Below are positions 1 to 11,499 of a stretch of 64,000 nt of DNA, in pieces. Each line of letters opens with the position of its first letter. The first letter of the stretch is position 1. The DNA lies in contig NW_020167533.1 in the NCBI RefSeq assembly GCF_001641265.1, forward strand, positions 248,001 through 312,000. The letters run 5' to 3'. The position numbers and the translations under genes were made by a program. The notes beneath the pieces are model-generated. The model saw only the letters and a list, made by a program, of their open reading frames with translations, was not told the DNA's origin and made no database searches. The DNA comes from Pseudogymnoascus destructans. Its lineage: Eukaryota > Ascomycota > Leotiomycetes > Thelebolales > Thelebolaceae.

Positions 1-547
1 TGTTCCACGGGGGAGAGTAATGTGCTTTCTGGCTGGGTGAGTCCTGAGACGCCATTATATATATCGCATGATTGGATTATATTGGGCGGAACCAAATGCT
101 TCATCAAGATTCTCACGCAACAATCACGTGATCATGGAATAACTTTTTACTTGAAGCTTCAAAGGAGCCGAAAATGGGGTGAGATAAGTAGTTAGTATAA
201 TTTAGTGTTAATAGTAAAATAATCTAACGTATATATTATATATTTGTGTGCCTCAGATCCCTATGGTCGCGTGCTGAAAACTGGAGTAAGTTAGGGGTTC
301 AATGGAGAGGCGTTGCTTACTCAGCATTGAAAGTTTAGTACAATCTAATCTAATCAACCCCTTCACCATCCCCAAAATCATCGTCGTCGCGGCCTCCAAT
401 ACACCTACATGCACGCCTAACAAACCCCTATCCACTACAACTTCGCTGCCACTCCTCTGGGTTACCTGGTCGTTCCTCTTTGTCGAGTGGAACTCTTTCT
501 TTTTGACTAGAGACTCTTCCCCACGATATCCGAACGCTACCGCCACC
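1..547. promoter_or_regulatory. Upstream region of kei1
   Basis: No coding region is recognised here. The stretch holds a palindromic CACGTG E-box (125-130, in the context ATCACGTGAT) and an AT-rich TATA-like tract around 226-243. It ends in a near-ideal Kozak context (GCCACCATGG) at the kei1 start. An in-frame ATG at 302 opens the frame earlier, but the 82 residues it would add are not conserved Kei1 sequence as far as can be judged, so it is treated as 5' leader. Confidence 0.45.
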
Positions 548-1504
548 ATGGCCCCGTCATGGCTTGCCCTACCTCGCCCTCGAGTAAGCCCTCTCCCTAT
601 GTTCCACCATGTCCGTTGCCTCCAGTCTAACAGCGCAAAGACCTTCCTCTTCATAACCTCCCTCCGCTTCGGTGCCGAAATGATCTCGCTCTCCCTCCTC
701 TTCAATAAGCTCGCCGGCTTCTACGGAATCCTCGCCCTCGTCACCGGCTACCGACTCTCCTTCCTCCAGTTCTCGATGTACCTCTACTCTCTCATCGCCC
801 TGGTCATCCTCGTAACGCTCATGCCACATATCCGCAAATCATCTCCCCTCCAGTGTCTCTCCCTCGCCTACTTCTACCTCATCGACACGATTCTGAACGG
901 AGCATACACCGCAGTCTTCGCAGGCACCTGGTTCCTCACCCTTAGCGCCGCCGCCAAGGACGCCGAGATCGACGCGCCCGGCAGCGAAACCATGAACGAC
1001 ACCGCAGGCTTCACCGGCTCCGACGCCTCCGGCATAACCGACGCCGCTGCAGCCGCTAGCGGCAGCCCCAGTCTCGCAAGCGGCGCCGCAATCAGCGAGT
1101 CTGTGCCCAGCATCCTCATCATCGTTTTCCTCACCCTTGTCCGCGTCTACTTCACACTTGTTCTTTTCTCCTTCGCGCGACAGGTTCTGCGACAATATCT
1201 CTCGGCGAAATCTTCGCAGCGCCCACACCTCCACATGGATGGCGCGGACGACAAGTTGGAGACGCCTTTTGCGGAGGGTGCGCCGCTGGGCGCGGGATGG
1301 AAGGGAAAGCTCGGTCGTGCGATGACGGCTATTGGGACGAACTGGTGGGTTGGTGGGCGCGCGGAGGATGAAGAGTGGGCGAGGAGCGCCAGCCAAAAGT
1401 TTGTGAGCAATAATGTGCTGCCGGGGACGTCGTTGAGGGAGCAGAGGGCTAGAAGCGGTACTGGCCCGCCACCGATGAGGATTCAGACGCAAGGCCCTAT
1501 GTAG
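548..1504 (+). CDS. kei1: Kei1-like regulatory subunit of inositol phosphorylceramide synthase
   Basis: Kei1 is the Golgi membrane partner of the IPC synthase catalytic subunit Aur1 and is needed for complex sphingolipid synthesis. The match rests on the family core: a hydrophobic N-terminal block with the NKLAGFYGILALVTG motif, then an aromatic-rich block (residues about 75-130) and a last membrane segment near residues 187-212. About four hydrophobic segments are seen. The start at 548 has a strong Kozak context. The unspliced frame gives 318 aa. A possible 42-nt intron (584-625, GTAAGC..CCAG) would remove 14 residues in frame and bring the first membrane block close to the N-terminus as in yeast Kei1 (221 aa). 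It is unusually short, so both forms are kept open. An Ala/Ser-rich luminal loop (residues about 140-185) and a basic cytosolic tail are extra relative to yeast. It converges on nop53. Confidence 0.8.
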   Translation: MAPSWLALPRPRVSPLPMFHHVRCLQSNSAKTFLFITSLRFGAEMISLSLLFNKLAGFYGILALVTGYRLSFLQFSMYLYSLIALVILVTLMPHIRKSSPLQCLSLAYFYLIDTILNGAYTAVFAGTWFLTLSAAAKDAEIDAPGSETMNDTAGFTGSDASGITDAAAAASGSPSLASGAAISESVPSILIIVFLTLVRVYFTLVLFSFARQVLRQYLSAKSSQRPHLHMDGADDKLETPFAEGAPLGAGWKGKLGRAMTAIGTNWWVGGRAEDEEWARSASQKFVSNNVLPGTSLREQRARSGTGPPPMRIQTQGPM

Positions 1505-1932
1505 GGTTCTTGTCTGGAGGGTGAAAGTGTGACTCAAATTGTCCACGGGGCGTTAGACTGGGGAGAACGGTGTGAGGATAGGATATGTACATAATGGTTG
1601 GGTTGTAGTTGGTGGGCGTAAGGACTTTCATCACAGTCAGCAGCATAAGAGAACGGTAATTTAATGGAAATTGAGCGAAAGCCATTTTAAAAGATTTGCA
1701 CATTACTTTTTGTGAGCAGGAGTTTTGCAATTTAAGAAATCCGTCAGCTGGCACCAACGCTGCTGGAAATGATAGCCAGTTCCATGATGAGACAAAAGCG
1801 GGGTGTTGTCACCGAAACCATTCAATCGATAAATTAATTATCAGAAATAAGTCGCTGCATTTTCAATTCCCGATATCATAAGTGTATGTAAAAAACGCCA
1901 ACAATGTCCCAGTTACCCAATCCACTCCAAGT
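1505..1932. other. Convergent intergenic region kei1 / nop53
   Basis: About 430 bp between two stop codons facing each other. It is AT-rich and must hold both 3' UTRs. Short open frames here have no recognisable family features. No repeat or RNA gene is seen. Confidence 0.5.
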
Positions 1933-3317
1933 CTAATGGAGCATAAAGTCCTTATGCGTCCACTTCTCAGTAACCTTCCTCTTCGCCTGCTTCGCAAAGC
2001 TAATCCTCTTCCTCCCCTCCACCTTACCCCTGACAAGCAAACTTCTATACCTCTCCTTCAACGCATTCCCCTCCGGCTTCAACAGCCTCAAACTCTCCGT
2101 CAGCTCATCCGGCAACACCAACTCCAGCTCCTTCTCCGGCAACTGCAACTTCCCCAACTTCCTCCTCCGCAACTCCAAGTCCTCCCCCTCAGACTCATCA
2201 TCCGCATTCTCCGCCTGCACCGCCAGCGCCAGCGCCCTCGCCTCCTCCGCCTCCTCCACCGACTTGGCAATCTTCTTGATATGCTGCGCCTGCTCGTTCC
2301 GCTTCTTGTTATTCGCCAGCATCTTCTGCTTCCGCTCCTCCTCCTTGCGGCGCTGGATCTTGTTGCGCTGCTGCTGCGTCTTGCGCTCGGGTCGCTTGGC
2401 GCTGACCCGCGTGTCCTCGGCGCCGGACTCGAGTCCCTCCCAGGCGGACTCCTCGTCCCATTCGGATAGCTCCGCGCGCGCTTCGGCTGCTACGGCTTCA
2501 GCGGCGGACTTTGCGGATGCTTCAGCGCGGATACGCTCCGCTTCAGTAATCGCGAGGCGCTTCTTCTCAGCCTCGAGCTCTTTCTCACCGGCGGTGATGA
2601 GGCGCTGCTCGTAGTCAGTGTAGACAGGGTTGTAAGAGTATCCGCCGGCGGGTTTGGATACAGCTGGGACGGCTTTTCCGGAGGCAGCGAGGGAGATGGG
2701 CTTTTGTTTCAGGGTGGTCGGTGCGACCTTGTTCTGCGCCTTGGGGAGGAAGGTGAAGCGCTCATCGACAACTAGGGCTTGCGCATCGGCGGCCTCGGAC
2801 CAGGGATCGAAGGCGGGGTCAGTGACCTCGACGACGGATTGGGTGCCTTTCCCTGCCATGATGTTGCGGAGGCGGGTGAGTTCCTTGTGGGAGACATAGG
2901 AGGTGCGCTGGCGCTTGGCGTCGGCGATGCCGTTGGTTGTCTTGTCGCCAGGGCGCTTCCTCATGGATACGGAGGGCACGGCGGAGCGTTGGGCAATGAT
3001 CTCGTCGGCTTTGAGGGGCTTCGAGGCTTTGAGAAATTTCTTCGCGATTGAGGCGTCGCCGTCGACATCGAGCATGAAGAGGTCGTCGGATTTCTTCTCG
3101 CTGATTATACCACTGTAGAGTATTAGCAAAATTGTAGGTTATGGTATTATTTGGAAAGTATATACCCTTTGATAACTTCATCACGAGCGGCCTCAAGACC
3201 AGCATCAATCTCTGTAACGTCAACATTCTTCCTCCAGGCCTTCTTTCCCTTCCTGGACTTCTGGTTGTGCTGCTGCGGCGCTTCCGGAGCAGCGGCTGCT
3301 CTTTTGACGATTGGCAT
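1933..3317 (-). CDS. nop53: Nop53 / GLTSCR2 family 60S ribosome biogenesis factor
   Basis: Two exons: 3317-3166 and 3112-1933, joined over a 53-nt intron (GTATAT..CTACAG), giving 443 aa against 455 in yeast. Nop53 acts in late nucleolar pre-60S maturation and recruits the Mtr4 helicase of the nuclear exosome for 7S pre-rRNA processing. The arch-interaction motif that docks on Mtr4 is visible as DDLFMLDVDGD near residues 59-69. The rest is the expected highly charged, mostly helical protein with long Lys/Arg/Glu stretches (residues about 190-330) and a conserved basic C-terminus. The start is chosen because exon 1 opens with a basic Lys-rich segment typical of the family and is the only in-frame ATG. 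It diverges from ypt6 over about 350 bp. Confidence 0.88.
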
Positions 3318-3667
3318 CTTTTCGAAATTGTTGTGTGAGATTTACGAAAGTGCTAATCCAACACTTCCCATATCCAAAACTTCCCACTACACGAGTATAT
3401 TTTCGTAAGGACCCCACAAAAACCGGGCGTCAATCGGGAACATGTTTTTCCGATAGCGGGGAACACTAGTCCCGATGGAGTATTTGCCTTGGCATACTGG
3501 GAGTGATATACTCCTGACTTCATCGATATTGGGTTTCTTTGTTCAATTACAACTTTTCGCACGCAAGCCTGACTGCTGTTTGATTCACATTTGTACATAT
3601 TTTTTTATCCCCCCACCGCCACGAACAGCGCAGCTCCTCGAGCCAGACAGCAAGAGAAACCGCCAAG
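3318..3667. promoter_or_regulatory. Shared upstream region of nop53 and ypt6
   Basis: 350 bp between divergent start codons. A pyrimidine-rich tract with a run of T and C (3598-3612) lies about 60 bp before the ypt6 ATG, as is common at fungal transcription starts. No gene is seen. Confidence 0.4.
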
Positions 3668-4607
3668 ATGGCGCAGGCCCCGGGTAGTTCATACAACAAC
3701 CCGTTGAAGAAGTTCAAGTAGGTGGATTCACTCTTCTTAACATCAAGGCAATGCTAACAGATCGCTTTTAGGTTGGTGTTTCTGGGCGAGCAGAGTGGTA
3801 TGCGAAGATTACGTCCATAGGCGGCAGCATTTGTGTTAACCGGATGGCGCAGTTGGCAAGACCTCCTTAATAACACGGTTCATGTACGATTCGTTCGACA
3901 ATATGTACCAAGCCACGATCGGTATCGACTTCTTATCAAAAGTACGGACCTGAAATCCCAGCTGGATGAAGTGTCCATGTATTGACAGATGGCGGTAGAC
4001 GATGTACCTTGAGGACCGAACAGTCCGTTTACAACTATGGGATACGGCTGGGCAGGAGCGTTTCCGCAGTTTGATTCCGTCGTACATACGCGATTCAAGT
4101 GTTGCAGTGGTGGTCTACGATATCTCCAGTACGCACAACTTCTCCGGTCTTGACAGGTAGCAAAGGGTCGATACTAACCTCGAATCCCAGATGCGAAGTC
4201 GTTCCAGAACACGCGTAAATGGGTAGACGACGTCCGGGGCGAGCGAGGGAACGATGTCATCATTGTTCTGGTGGGAAACAAGACGGATTTGAACGATAGG
4301 CGGGAAGTGACGACGCAGCAGGGCGAGGAGGAGGCGAAGAAGAACAACCTGATGTTCATCGAGACGAGCGCGAAGGTCGGGCATAACATTAAGAACCTGT
4401 TCAGGAGGATTGCTCAGGCCTTGCCGGGAATGGAGGGGGCCGACAGTGCTGCGTCTGCTGGGAACCAAAGTGAGTCCTCTGAAGGCCCTCGAAAGGGGGG
4501 GGGGGGGGGGTGTACTTGGATCTTGGACCTGTTTCTAACCCGCTCGTGCAGTGATCGATGTGAACATCAACAACTCAACCCAGTCGCAAGAGGGCTGTGC
4601 GTGCTAA
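3668..4607 (+). CDS. ypt6: Rab6-type small GTPase Ypt6/Ryh1
   Basis: Six exons (3668-3717, 3772-3797, 3853-3941, 3999-4128, 4191-4469, 4552-4607) give 209 aa, the usual Rab6 size. All GTPase motifs are in place: P-loop GEQSVGKTS (22-30), switch II WDTAGQE (69-75), NKTD (128-131) and ETSAK (156-160). The C-terminus ends Cys-Ala-Cys, the double-cysteine signal for geranylgeranylation by Rab GGTase. The switch I region (FDNMYQATIGIDFLSK) and YLEDRTVRLQLWDTAGQ are diagnostic of Rab6 and not of other Rabs. Rab6 works in endosome-to-Golgi and intra-Golgi retrograde transport. The second exon is only 26 nt. The last intron carries a 16-G run (4495-4510), and a minisatellite starts within about 15 nt of the stop codon, so it falls in the presumed 3' UTR. 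Confidence 0.95.
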
Positions 4608-4619
4608 ATGGTGGAGATG

Positions 4620-5287
4620 GAGAAGGGAGAAGGGAGGAGAAGGGAGAAGGGAGAAGGGAGAAGGGAGAAGGGAGAAGGGAGAAGGGAGAAGGGAGAAGGG
4701 AGAAGGGAGAAGGGAGAAGGGAGAAGGGAGAAGGGAGAAGGGAGAAGGGAGAAGGGAGAAGGGAGAAGGGAGAAGGGAGAAGGGAGAAGGGAGAAGGGAG
4801 AAGGGAGAAGGGAGAAGGGAGAAGGGAGAAGGGAGAAGGGAGAAGGGAGAAGGGAGAAGGGAGAAGGGAGAAGGGAGAAGGGAGAAGGGAGAAGGGAGAA
4901 GGGAGAAGGGAGAAGGGAGAAGGGAGAAGGGAGAAGGGAGAAGGGAGAAGGGAGAAGGGAGAAGGGAGAAGGGAGAAGGGAGAAGGGAGAAGGGAGAAGG
5001 GAGAAGGGAGAAGGGAGAAGGGAGAAGGGAGAAGGGAGAAGGGAGAAGGGAGAAGGGAGAAGGGAGAAGGGAGAAGGGAGAAGGGAGAAGGGAGAAGGGA
5101 GAAGGGAGAAGGGAGAAGGGAGAAGGGAGAAGGGAGAAGGGAGAAGGGAGAAGGGAGAAGGGAGAAGGGAGAAGGGAGAAGGGAGAAGGGAGAAGGGAGA
5201 AGGGAGAAGGGAGAAGGGAGAAGGGAGAAGGGAGAAGGGAGAAGGGAGAAGGGAGAAGGGAGAAGGGAGAAGGGAGAAGGGGAAGGG
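4620..5287 (+). repeat. 7-bp (AGAAGGG)n minisatellite, about 94 copies
   Basis: An almost perfect tandem array of the heptamer AGAAGGG fills about 660 bp, with one irregular unit near 4635 and about 92 uninterrupted units after it. The unit is not a multiple of three and contains no stop on either strand, so every frame is open and gives false long ORFs (Glu-Lys-Gly-Glu-Gly-Arg-Arg on +, Ser-Pro-Phe-Ser-Leu-Leu-Pro on -). The + strand is pure purine with GGG every 7 nt, which fits a G-quadruplex and triplex (H-DNA) pattern. It lies directly after the ypt6 stop codon. Confidence 0.97.
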
Positions 5288-5871
5288 TGGACCTTGGAGC
5301 TCGTCGATGTGGCTGTATTCGACCTTGATGCATTATGTGGACGTGGGAGATCTTGAGCATAGCGGTTCTGGCGAGCCTTGTATGATAGTATGATAGCAGA
5401 TAGTATGATAGCATTGAAGATACGCCTGGCTTGAGCACAGGAGTGTTCGTAGGCCTATGATTTATCTGTTCCCCTGATTTTGCTCCCGCCCATACATCTC
5501 GTGCACGTGACCACAAAAGAAAGGGAAAAATGCTGTCAGCCATGGTCGAGCACGCAATCGATCAAATTGCCGTCCGGCCAATCACAATCCGTCTATTCCA
5601 GCTATTCCATCAATTCCACCAATTCACCAAAATCTCATGGTACTTCCCAACTACCGCTAATTTGTATGCCACTCCCAAGTCCCTTTCCACCCCACAATCC
5701 AAAATACCCTCCGATTATCGCGCCCATAGGTCCAGATAGGTAAGAGTCAATTGAATTGACTGCTCCAGTCCTCCCAGGACGGCTCCAAATAAAAAAATGT
5801 CTTTCCTCTTCAAAACCACTCCCTCCTCTCCTCTTTCCCAACGGAGGAAAGCCACTGATAACAAAGGCAAT
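5288..5871. promoter_or_regulatory. Upstream region of the sulfite reductase gene
   Basis: About 580 bp. It holds a short cluster of TATGATAG-like repeats (5378-5412), a CACGTGA element at 5504-5510 of the type bound by Cbf1, and an upstream in-frame ATG at 5797. Translation from 5797 would add 25 residues rich in Ser, Pro and Arg, which do not look like conserved protein, so the 5872 ATG is preferred. No other gene is seen. Confidence 0.45.
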
Positions 5872-8800
5872 ATGGCTGCTCCGCTGTCCTTACGCACGCC
5901 TGAAGAGGCCGGTATGTTTGCTTCCGTCATTTCTCACTTCCCGGACCTCGACGACCGCTTTGCCCATGCCCCGCCACCTTCTTGGGGCAGAGGCGGCGCC
6001 GTCGCGGGATTGAGGGGGTGCTATGGGATTGAGCTGACATTTTTGGGCAGTTGCGCGCATTGCATACCTCTCGAGCGACGTTATTGTCTCCGTCCAGCCT
6101 GCGCAGGGCGTCCCGTCGGGCTTCTCGACACACCTACAAACTTATGCCGACAACAAGGACCAAGGTGTTGTCGTGGCATCCAAGAGCCGCATCCCAGAAG
6201 TGAGATGGCCCTGAAAGCATATCCCTTGGATGAGATGAGCTTTGTCCTAACTTTTATACAGATCCAAACCGTGAGACAGAATGCCGACCCTCTTCTCTCT
6301 GTTTTCGCCCCAATCCGCTCCGGAAAGCTCACCTCCGTCACAACCACCTCCTCCATACTCGTCTCCTCTGTACCGTACCTCTACAAGCTTGCCAACTACC
6401 CAGTTGTCATCCATGTTGCCCTACAGCCCGCTCACCACCCCGATTACTCTTCAATCACCTCTATCAGAAACTCGGGCTTCACATTCCTCCAATCCGGATC
6501 GCTCCGGGAGGCGCAAGATATTGCATTGACTGCCCACGCTCTTGCTATCAAGTCCGGCAAGGGTGTCATCCATTTCTTTGACGCTCTCGCATCAGAAAAT
6601 GATGATGCTGTCACTGCCGAGGATGCAACTGTTGTGGACCAAGTCTTGGACTTGGGCGCCGTCCGTGCTTTCCAATCCAGCAGCGTTGGTGGATCCTCAG
6701 TATATGCCGACGATGGCAAGATGGCTAGAGTTAGCGAGGCTCCAGTTGAGCCATTAGATACCGCTGGAGCTCCTGTCCAGAGACAGCTGGCACCTCCTGC
6801 TGAGGCAGCAGCGACTCCCTCGAAGGCATCTTCCGTTGGATCAACCAAGTCGAGGCAGAGCAGCGTGGACAGCCGACCAAGTGTTTCGTCGGCAACTACA
6901 GTTGATGCATCTGTCAAGCGCACCTCATCGCAAGACATCTACGACATCGTCACGGCCATTTGGTCGCAAATCAAAGACACCACTGGCCGCGACTATACCC
7001 CTTTCCAATACACTGGCCCAGCAAATGCCGAGACCGCAATCTTCATCTTCGGATCGGATGCCGGAATTTTCGCCGAGTCCATCGATTCGGCGAAGTCCGA
7101 CGAGATTTACGCAAAGGCAGGAATTGTTACCGCACGCCTCTACAGGCCGTGGCTTGGCGCGAAGCTGGTGGAGGTTGTCCCCAAGAGCGTCAAGCGTCTT
7201 GCTGTTCTTGAGCAAATCCGCAAGAAGACTACAAAGTGGGGTCCTATCTTCCTTGATATTCTCACCACCCTGAAGAGCGGACCGGGTGAGGGCGCCAAGA
7301 CGATTGTTGGCCATCAATTAGGACACATCACCCCGGATACCGTTTCTCAGGCACTCCGCGGCATCTTCCAAAATCTTACTTCTGAGGCCCCAATTCAAAA
7401 TCTTGAGGTTGGCACCACCGAGGAGCAAGCTGACTTCACGGAGGAGCAAGAGCTCGAGCAACCAGCAGTTGAGACTGCCTATATGAAAATATTGAACCAG
7501 GTTTTCGGCCAGAAACTCCATGTCGCCAATGCTTTGGGTTCAAACAATGCTGGTGTTTCTGAGACCATTGCCGCAAACCCAGAGTTCGGGTTCGGATCTC
7601 TTCTCGCACGCAATGAGCACCGCCAACGCTTCATTACTGAGGTTTCCGACGCTGCAGTCTCCAAGGAATTCATCACTGAAGCCCCTAAGAAGTTCCTATC
7701 CAAGTGGGCTCTGGGCGCCGATGATGAGAAGTTGACGACTGAGATCACACCAGAAATTATTTCTCGATTGGAGACTGATGGATCCCCATTAGCGACCAAA
7801 CTGCTTTCCAACAAGTCTCTGTTCCGCAAGGAGTCTCCTTGGTTGATCGGGTCTGATGCATGGGCATATGATTTGGGTAACTCCGGTGTCCACCATGTTA
7901 TTGCCTCTGGCAAGAATGTGAACATGCTCATCATTGACTCCACCCCATACTCCGAGCGCGCAGCAGCTGATGCCACGCGCCGCAAGAAGGACATTGGGCT
8001 TTACGCCATGAACTTTGGAAACGCCTACGTTGCCTCTGTTGCGGTTTACAGCTCGTACACCCAGGTCCTACAGGCCATGATTGAAGCAGACAAGTTCGAT
8101 GGTCCGTCTGTTGTCATGGCTTACCTGCCATACCACAAGGAGAGCGATTCTCCGTTGACCGTTCTGCAGGAGACCAAGAAGGCCGTCGATCTCGGCTACT
8201 GGCCACTCTACAGGTGGGACCCGACTGCTGAGGATCGCAACGAGCCAAACTTCTCTTTGGATTCCGAGAGAATCAAGAATGAGCTCAAGGATTTCCTTGC
8301 ACGCGATAACCACCTGACTCAGCTCATGAAGAGGCGCCCTGAGTTTGCCGCCAACATCTCTGAGGATTATGGCTCGGAGGTTCGTGAGGCCCAGAAGAGG
8401 AAGGCAAAGGATGCATACAACGCGCTCCTAGAGGGTCTCTTTGGTGCTCCTCTGACAATCCTGTACGCTTCCGACAACGGCAATGCCACAACCCTTGCTA
8501 AGAGGTTGGGCAACCGCGGAAAGGCTCGCGGGTTGAAGACCATGGTAATGAGCATGGGCGACTACCCAATTGAGGACCTCTCTGCAGAGGAAAACATTGT
8601 CTTCCTTACCTCCACCGCCGGACAGGGAGAGTTCCCACAGGATGGTCATGCATTCTGGGGCGCTATCAAGGACAACACGGAGCTAGATCTCGCATCTGTT
8701 AACTTCTCCGTATTCGCTCTTGGTGACAGCCACTACTGGCCAAGAAAAGAGGACAAGGTTTACTACAACAAGCCAGGAAAGGACCTGTTCAGAGTTATGG

Positions 8801-10729
8801 GCGACCTCGGCGCCAAGCCTCTCGCGGATGTCGGCCTTGGAGATGACCAGGATCCCGATGGATTCCAGACAGGATATGCTCCTTGGGAGGCGCAACTCTG
8901 GCAAACTCTCGGCGTTGATAAGGTTGAGGGACTTGCTGATGAGCCGCCGCCAATCACCAACGAGGATATCAAGATCGAGTCGAACTTCCTTCGTGGTACT
9001 ATCGTCGAGGGACTGAAGGATACCAGCACCGGCGCAATCTCCGCTTCCGACTCTCAGTTGACCAAGTTCCACGGAACTTACATGCAAGACGATCGTGATC
9101 TTCGTGATGAGCGCAAGGCTGCTGGTCTTGAGCCAGCTTACTCTTTCATGATTCGCTGCAGACTCCCATCTGGTGTTGCTACTCCAAGCCAATGGGTCCA
9201 GATGGATCAGCTCAGTTCCGATTTCGGAAACGAGACGATGAAGCTCACTACCCGCCAGACCTTCCAGTTCCACGGTATCGTTAAGGGCAAGCTTAAGGGT
9301 GCCATGCGCGCTATTAACAAGGCTCTGATGACCAGTATTGCCGCCTGCGGTGATATCAACCGTAACCTTATGTGCAGCAGCTCTCCAGCTCACTCCGAAT
9401 ACCACAAGGAGGTCCACAGGTGCTCTGTCCGTATCGATCATCACCTTTTGCCATCCACTACCGCATACCACGAGATATGGTTGAAGGATGAGGATGACAA
9501 CAAGACTCAAATTGCTGGCAACGCTGTCCAGGACTTTGAGCCCCTTTACGGCCCTACCTACCTCCCCAGGAAGTTCAAGATTACCATCGCCACTCCTCCA
9601 AACAACGACACGGACGTGTACGCCCACGATGTCGGTCTCATCGCCATCAAGGGCGAAGACGGACACCTCGCCGGTTTCAACGTGCTTGTCGGTGGTGGTA
9701 TGGGTGTTACTCACAACAACAAGAAGACCTACCCTCGCACCGGCTCCATGATGGGTTACTGCTCCAAGGAGGACGTCCACATCGTCTGCGAGAAGGTCAT
9801 GCTCGTCCAGCGCGACAACGGCGACCGCAAGAACCGCAAGCACGCCCGCCTAAAGTACACCGTCGACGACATGGGCGTCGACGTCTTCCGCTCCAAGGTC
9901 GAGGAGATCTGGGGCAAGAAGTTCGCCGAGCAGCGCCCCTTCAAGTTCGTCTCCAACGTCGACACCTACGGCTGGATCAAGGACGAGCACGGACTCAACC
10001 ACTTCACCTTCTTCATCGAGAACGGAAGAATCGAAGACACCGCCGACTTCCCCATGCGCACTGGCCTCAGGGAGATTGCAAGGGTCCACAAGGGCGAGTT
10101 CAGGTTGACTGGTAACCAGCATCTGATCATCTCCAACGTCAAGGACGAGGACAAGCCCAGGATCGTCAAAATGATGGTTAAGTACAAGCTGGACAACATC
10201 CAGTTCTCCGGCCTGCGCCTGTCCTCCTCCGCCTGTGTTGCGTTCCCAACCTGTGGCCTCGCCATGGCCGAATCGGAGCGCTACCTCCCTGTCCTCATCT
10301 CGAAGCTCGAGCAGACCCTCGAGGACAACGGGCTCAAGCAGGAGAGCATCGTCATGCGTATGACCGGTTGCCCTAACGGATGCGCCAGGCCTTGGTTGGC
10401 TGAGGTTGCGTTCGTCGGTAAGGCGTACGGCGCGTACAACATGTATCTCGGTGGTGGATATCACGGCCAGCGCTTGAACAAGCTGTATCGCTCCTCGATC
10501 AAGGAGGATGAGATCTTGGCTATCATGATCCCGCTCATCAAGCGTTACGCGCAGGAGAGAGAGGAGGGCGAGAGGTTTGGTGATTTCGTCATTCGTGTTG
10601 GTGTTATTAAGGCGACGACGGAGGGAAAGACTTTCCATGATGATGTAAGTTGATGAGGGTTCTGCGTTGGGTGAATTATCGCTAATTTAATAATTACAGG
10701 TCGCGGAAGAGGAGTCGGATGAGGAGTAG
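5872..10729 (+). CDS. met5: Sulfite reductase [NADPH] beta subunit (siroheme protein)
   Basis: Exons 5872-5911, 6051-6199, 6262-10644 and 10700-10729 give 1,533 aa. The enzyme reduces sulfite to sulfide with six electrons from the NADPH flavoprotein partner (Met10) in sulfate assimilation. Layout as in yeast Met5: an N-terminal region resembling pyruvate-ferredoxin oxidoreductase, a flavodoxin-like domain (about 790-940, starting LTILYASDNGNATTLA), then the sulfite/nitrite reductase half. The siroheme/[4Fe-4S] cysteines are visible as C1388-x5-C1394 and C1433-x3-C1437 (CPNGC), with the substrate-side arginine block TTRQTFQFHG upstream. The last 10 residues come from a tiny 30-nt acidic exon. 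The second exon start is set by the frame of the family sequence LSSDVIVSVQPAQGVPSG. A CACGTG box upstream fits sulfur control. Confidence 0.95.
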
Positions 10730-11499
10730 AGTAATCACGATTACGATGCGAGGGAAAGGGGAGGGGTCATTCAACTGAGCGTCGGTATGGAGGGGATTAC
10801 ATAGTTTTGGAGAGGGAGGGAAGGTTGTATTAGCATTTTTACTCGCGCCGCCATAACTTATGCGGACCAATCTGGAATTTTGTATATAAGAGAAAGGCAT
10901 TTAAATATCTCAAATTTGCTGCTGGTCTACTGGAGAGTGATGACGGTGTATTGTGCAATATTGTTCCTTTGGTGACGGAGGGTTTCCATGGCATGGTTAT
11001 CTCACAACTAAATTACAACATGCGGTCATAATAATCCCCCCAAAAAAAACATCACAGTTGATATCTGAATTTGAAGGCTCTATTTATCTCTCGGTTCTTA
11101 TCAAAGTAACTACTGCATCTCGCCCACATCCAGCGTCCAGCTCGATGGCAGACAGGACCTGACAGCCAGCATCTGTCAAAATAGACCAGGCCAGCCCATT
11201 CATTAGTGCCCCCCCATGCTGTCGCGGGAATTTCAGATTCGCGCCCCTATCCGAATACACATGCCATTTCCGCCCTTCTCGGAAGAGACCAGAAAAAACA
11301 CAGCTCTGACCCTGGAGCAAAAACCGCATGCAATAAGAACTGGAGATGAAATGCTTATGTACACGCGTAGAATAGCGGCTCCCCCCAAATTACATGCATA
11401 TCCGTAGTTGGGACCGTGTCGTAGTGAGAGAGGTAAAGTACAAGTTTAGAGGGTTTGTTGGAAAAAATTATAGGTTGGTTAGGACAGAAACATTTGAAG
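10730..11499. other. Convergent intergenic region
   Basis: 770 bp between the stop codons of the sulfite reductase gene and the RGG-rich gene. It must contain both 3' UTRs. AT-rich tracts (10,850-10,915) may act in 3'-end formation. No conserved ORF, RNA gene or repeat is recognised. Confidence 0.45.

Noticed and set aside
839..1546. 235-codon antisense frame over kei1
   Set aside because: Arg/Glu-rich shadow of the Kei1 frame.
1882..2469. 195-codon Leu/Pro/Gln-rich frame antisense to nop53
   Set aside because: Low-complexity shadow of the charged Nop53 coding strand.
4271..5543. Open frames of 361, 322, 261 and 243 codons on both strands
   Set aside because: They are produced by the stop-free 7-bp repeat or by reading the ypt6 exon through its intron; the sequence is pure repeat translation.
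8683..9843. 386-codon antisense frame in the sulfite reductase gene
   Set aside because: Shadow of a well supported coding strand with strong codon bias; no family features.
9850..10638. 262-codon antisense frame in the sulfite reductase gene
   Set aside because: Same reason; the sense strand carries the siroheme cysteines here.
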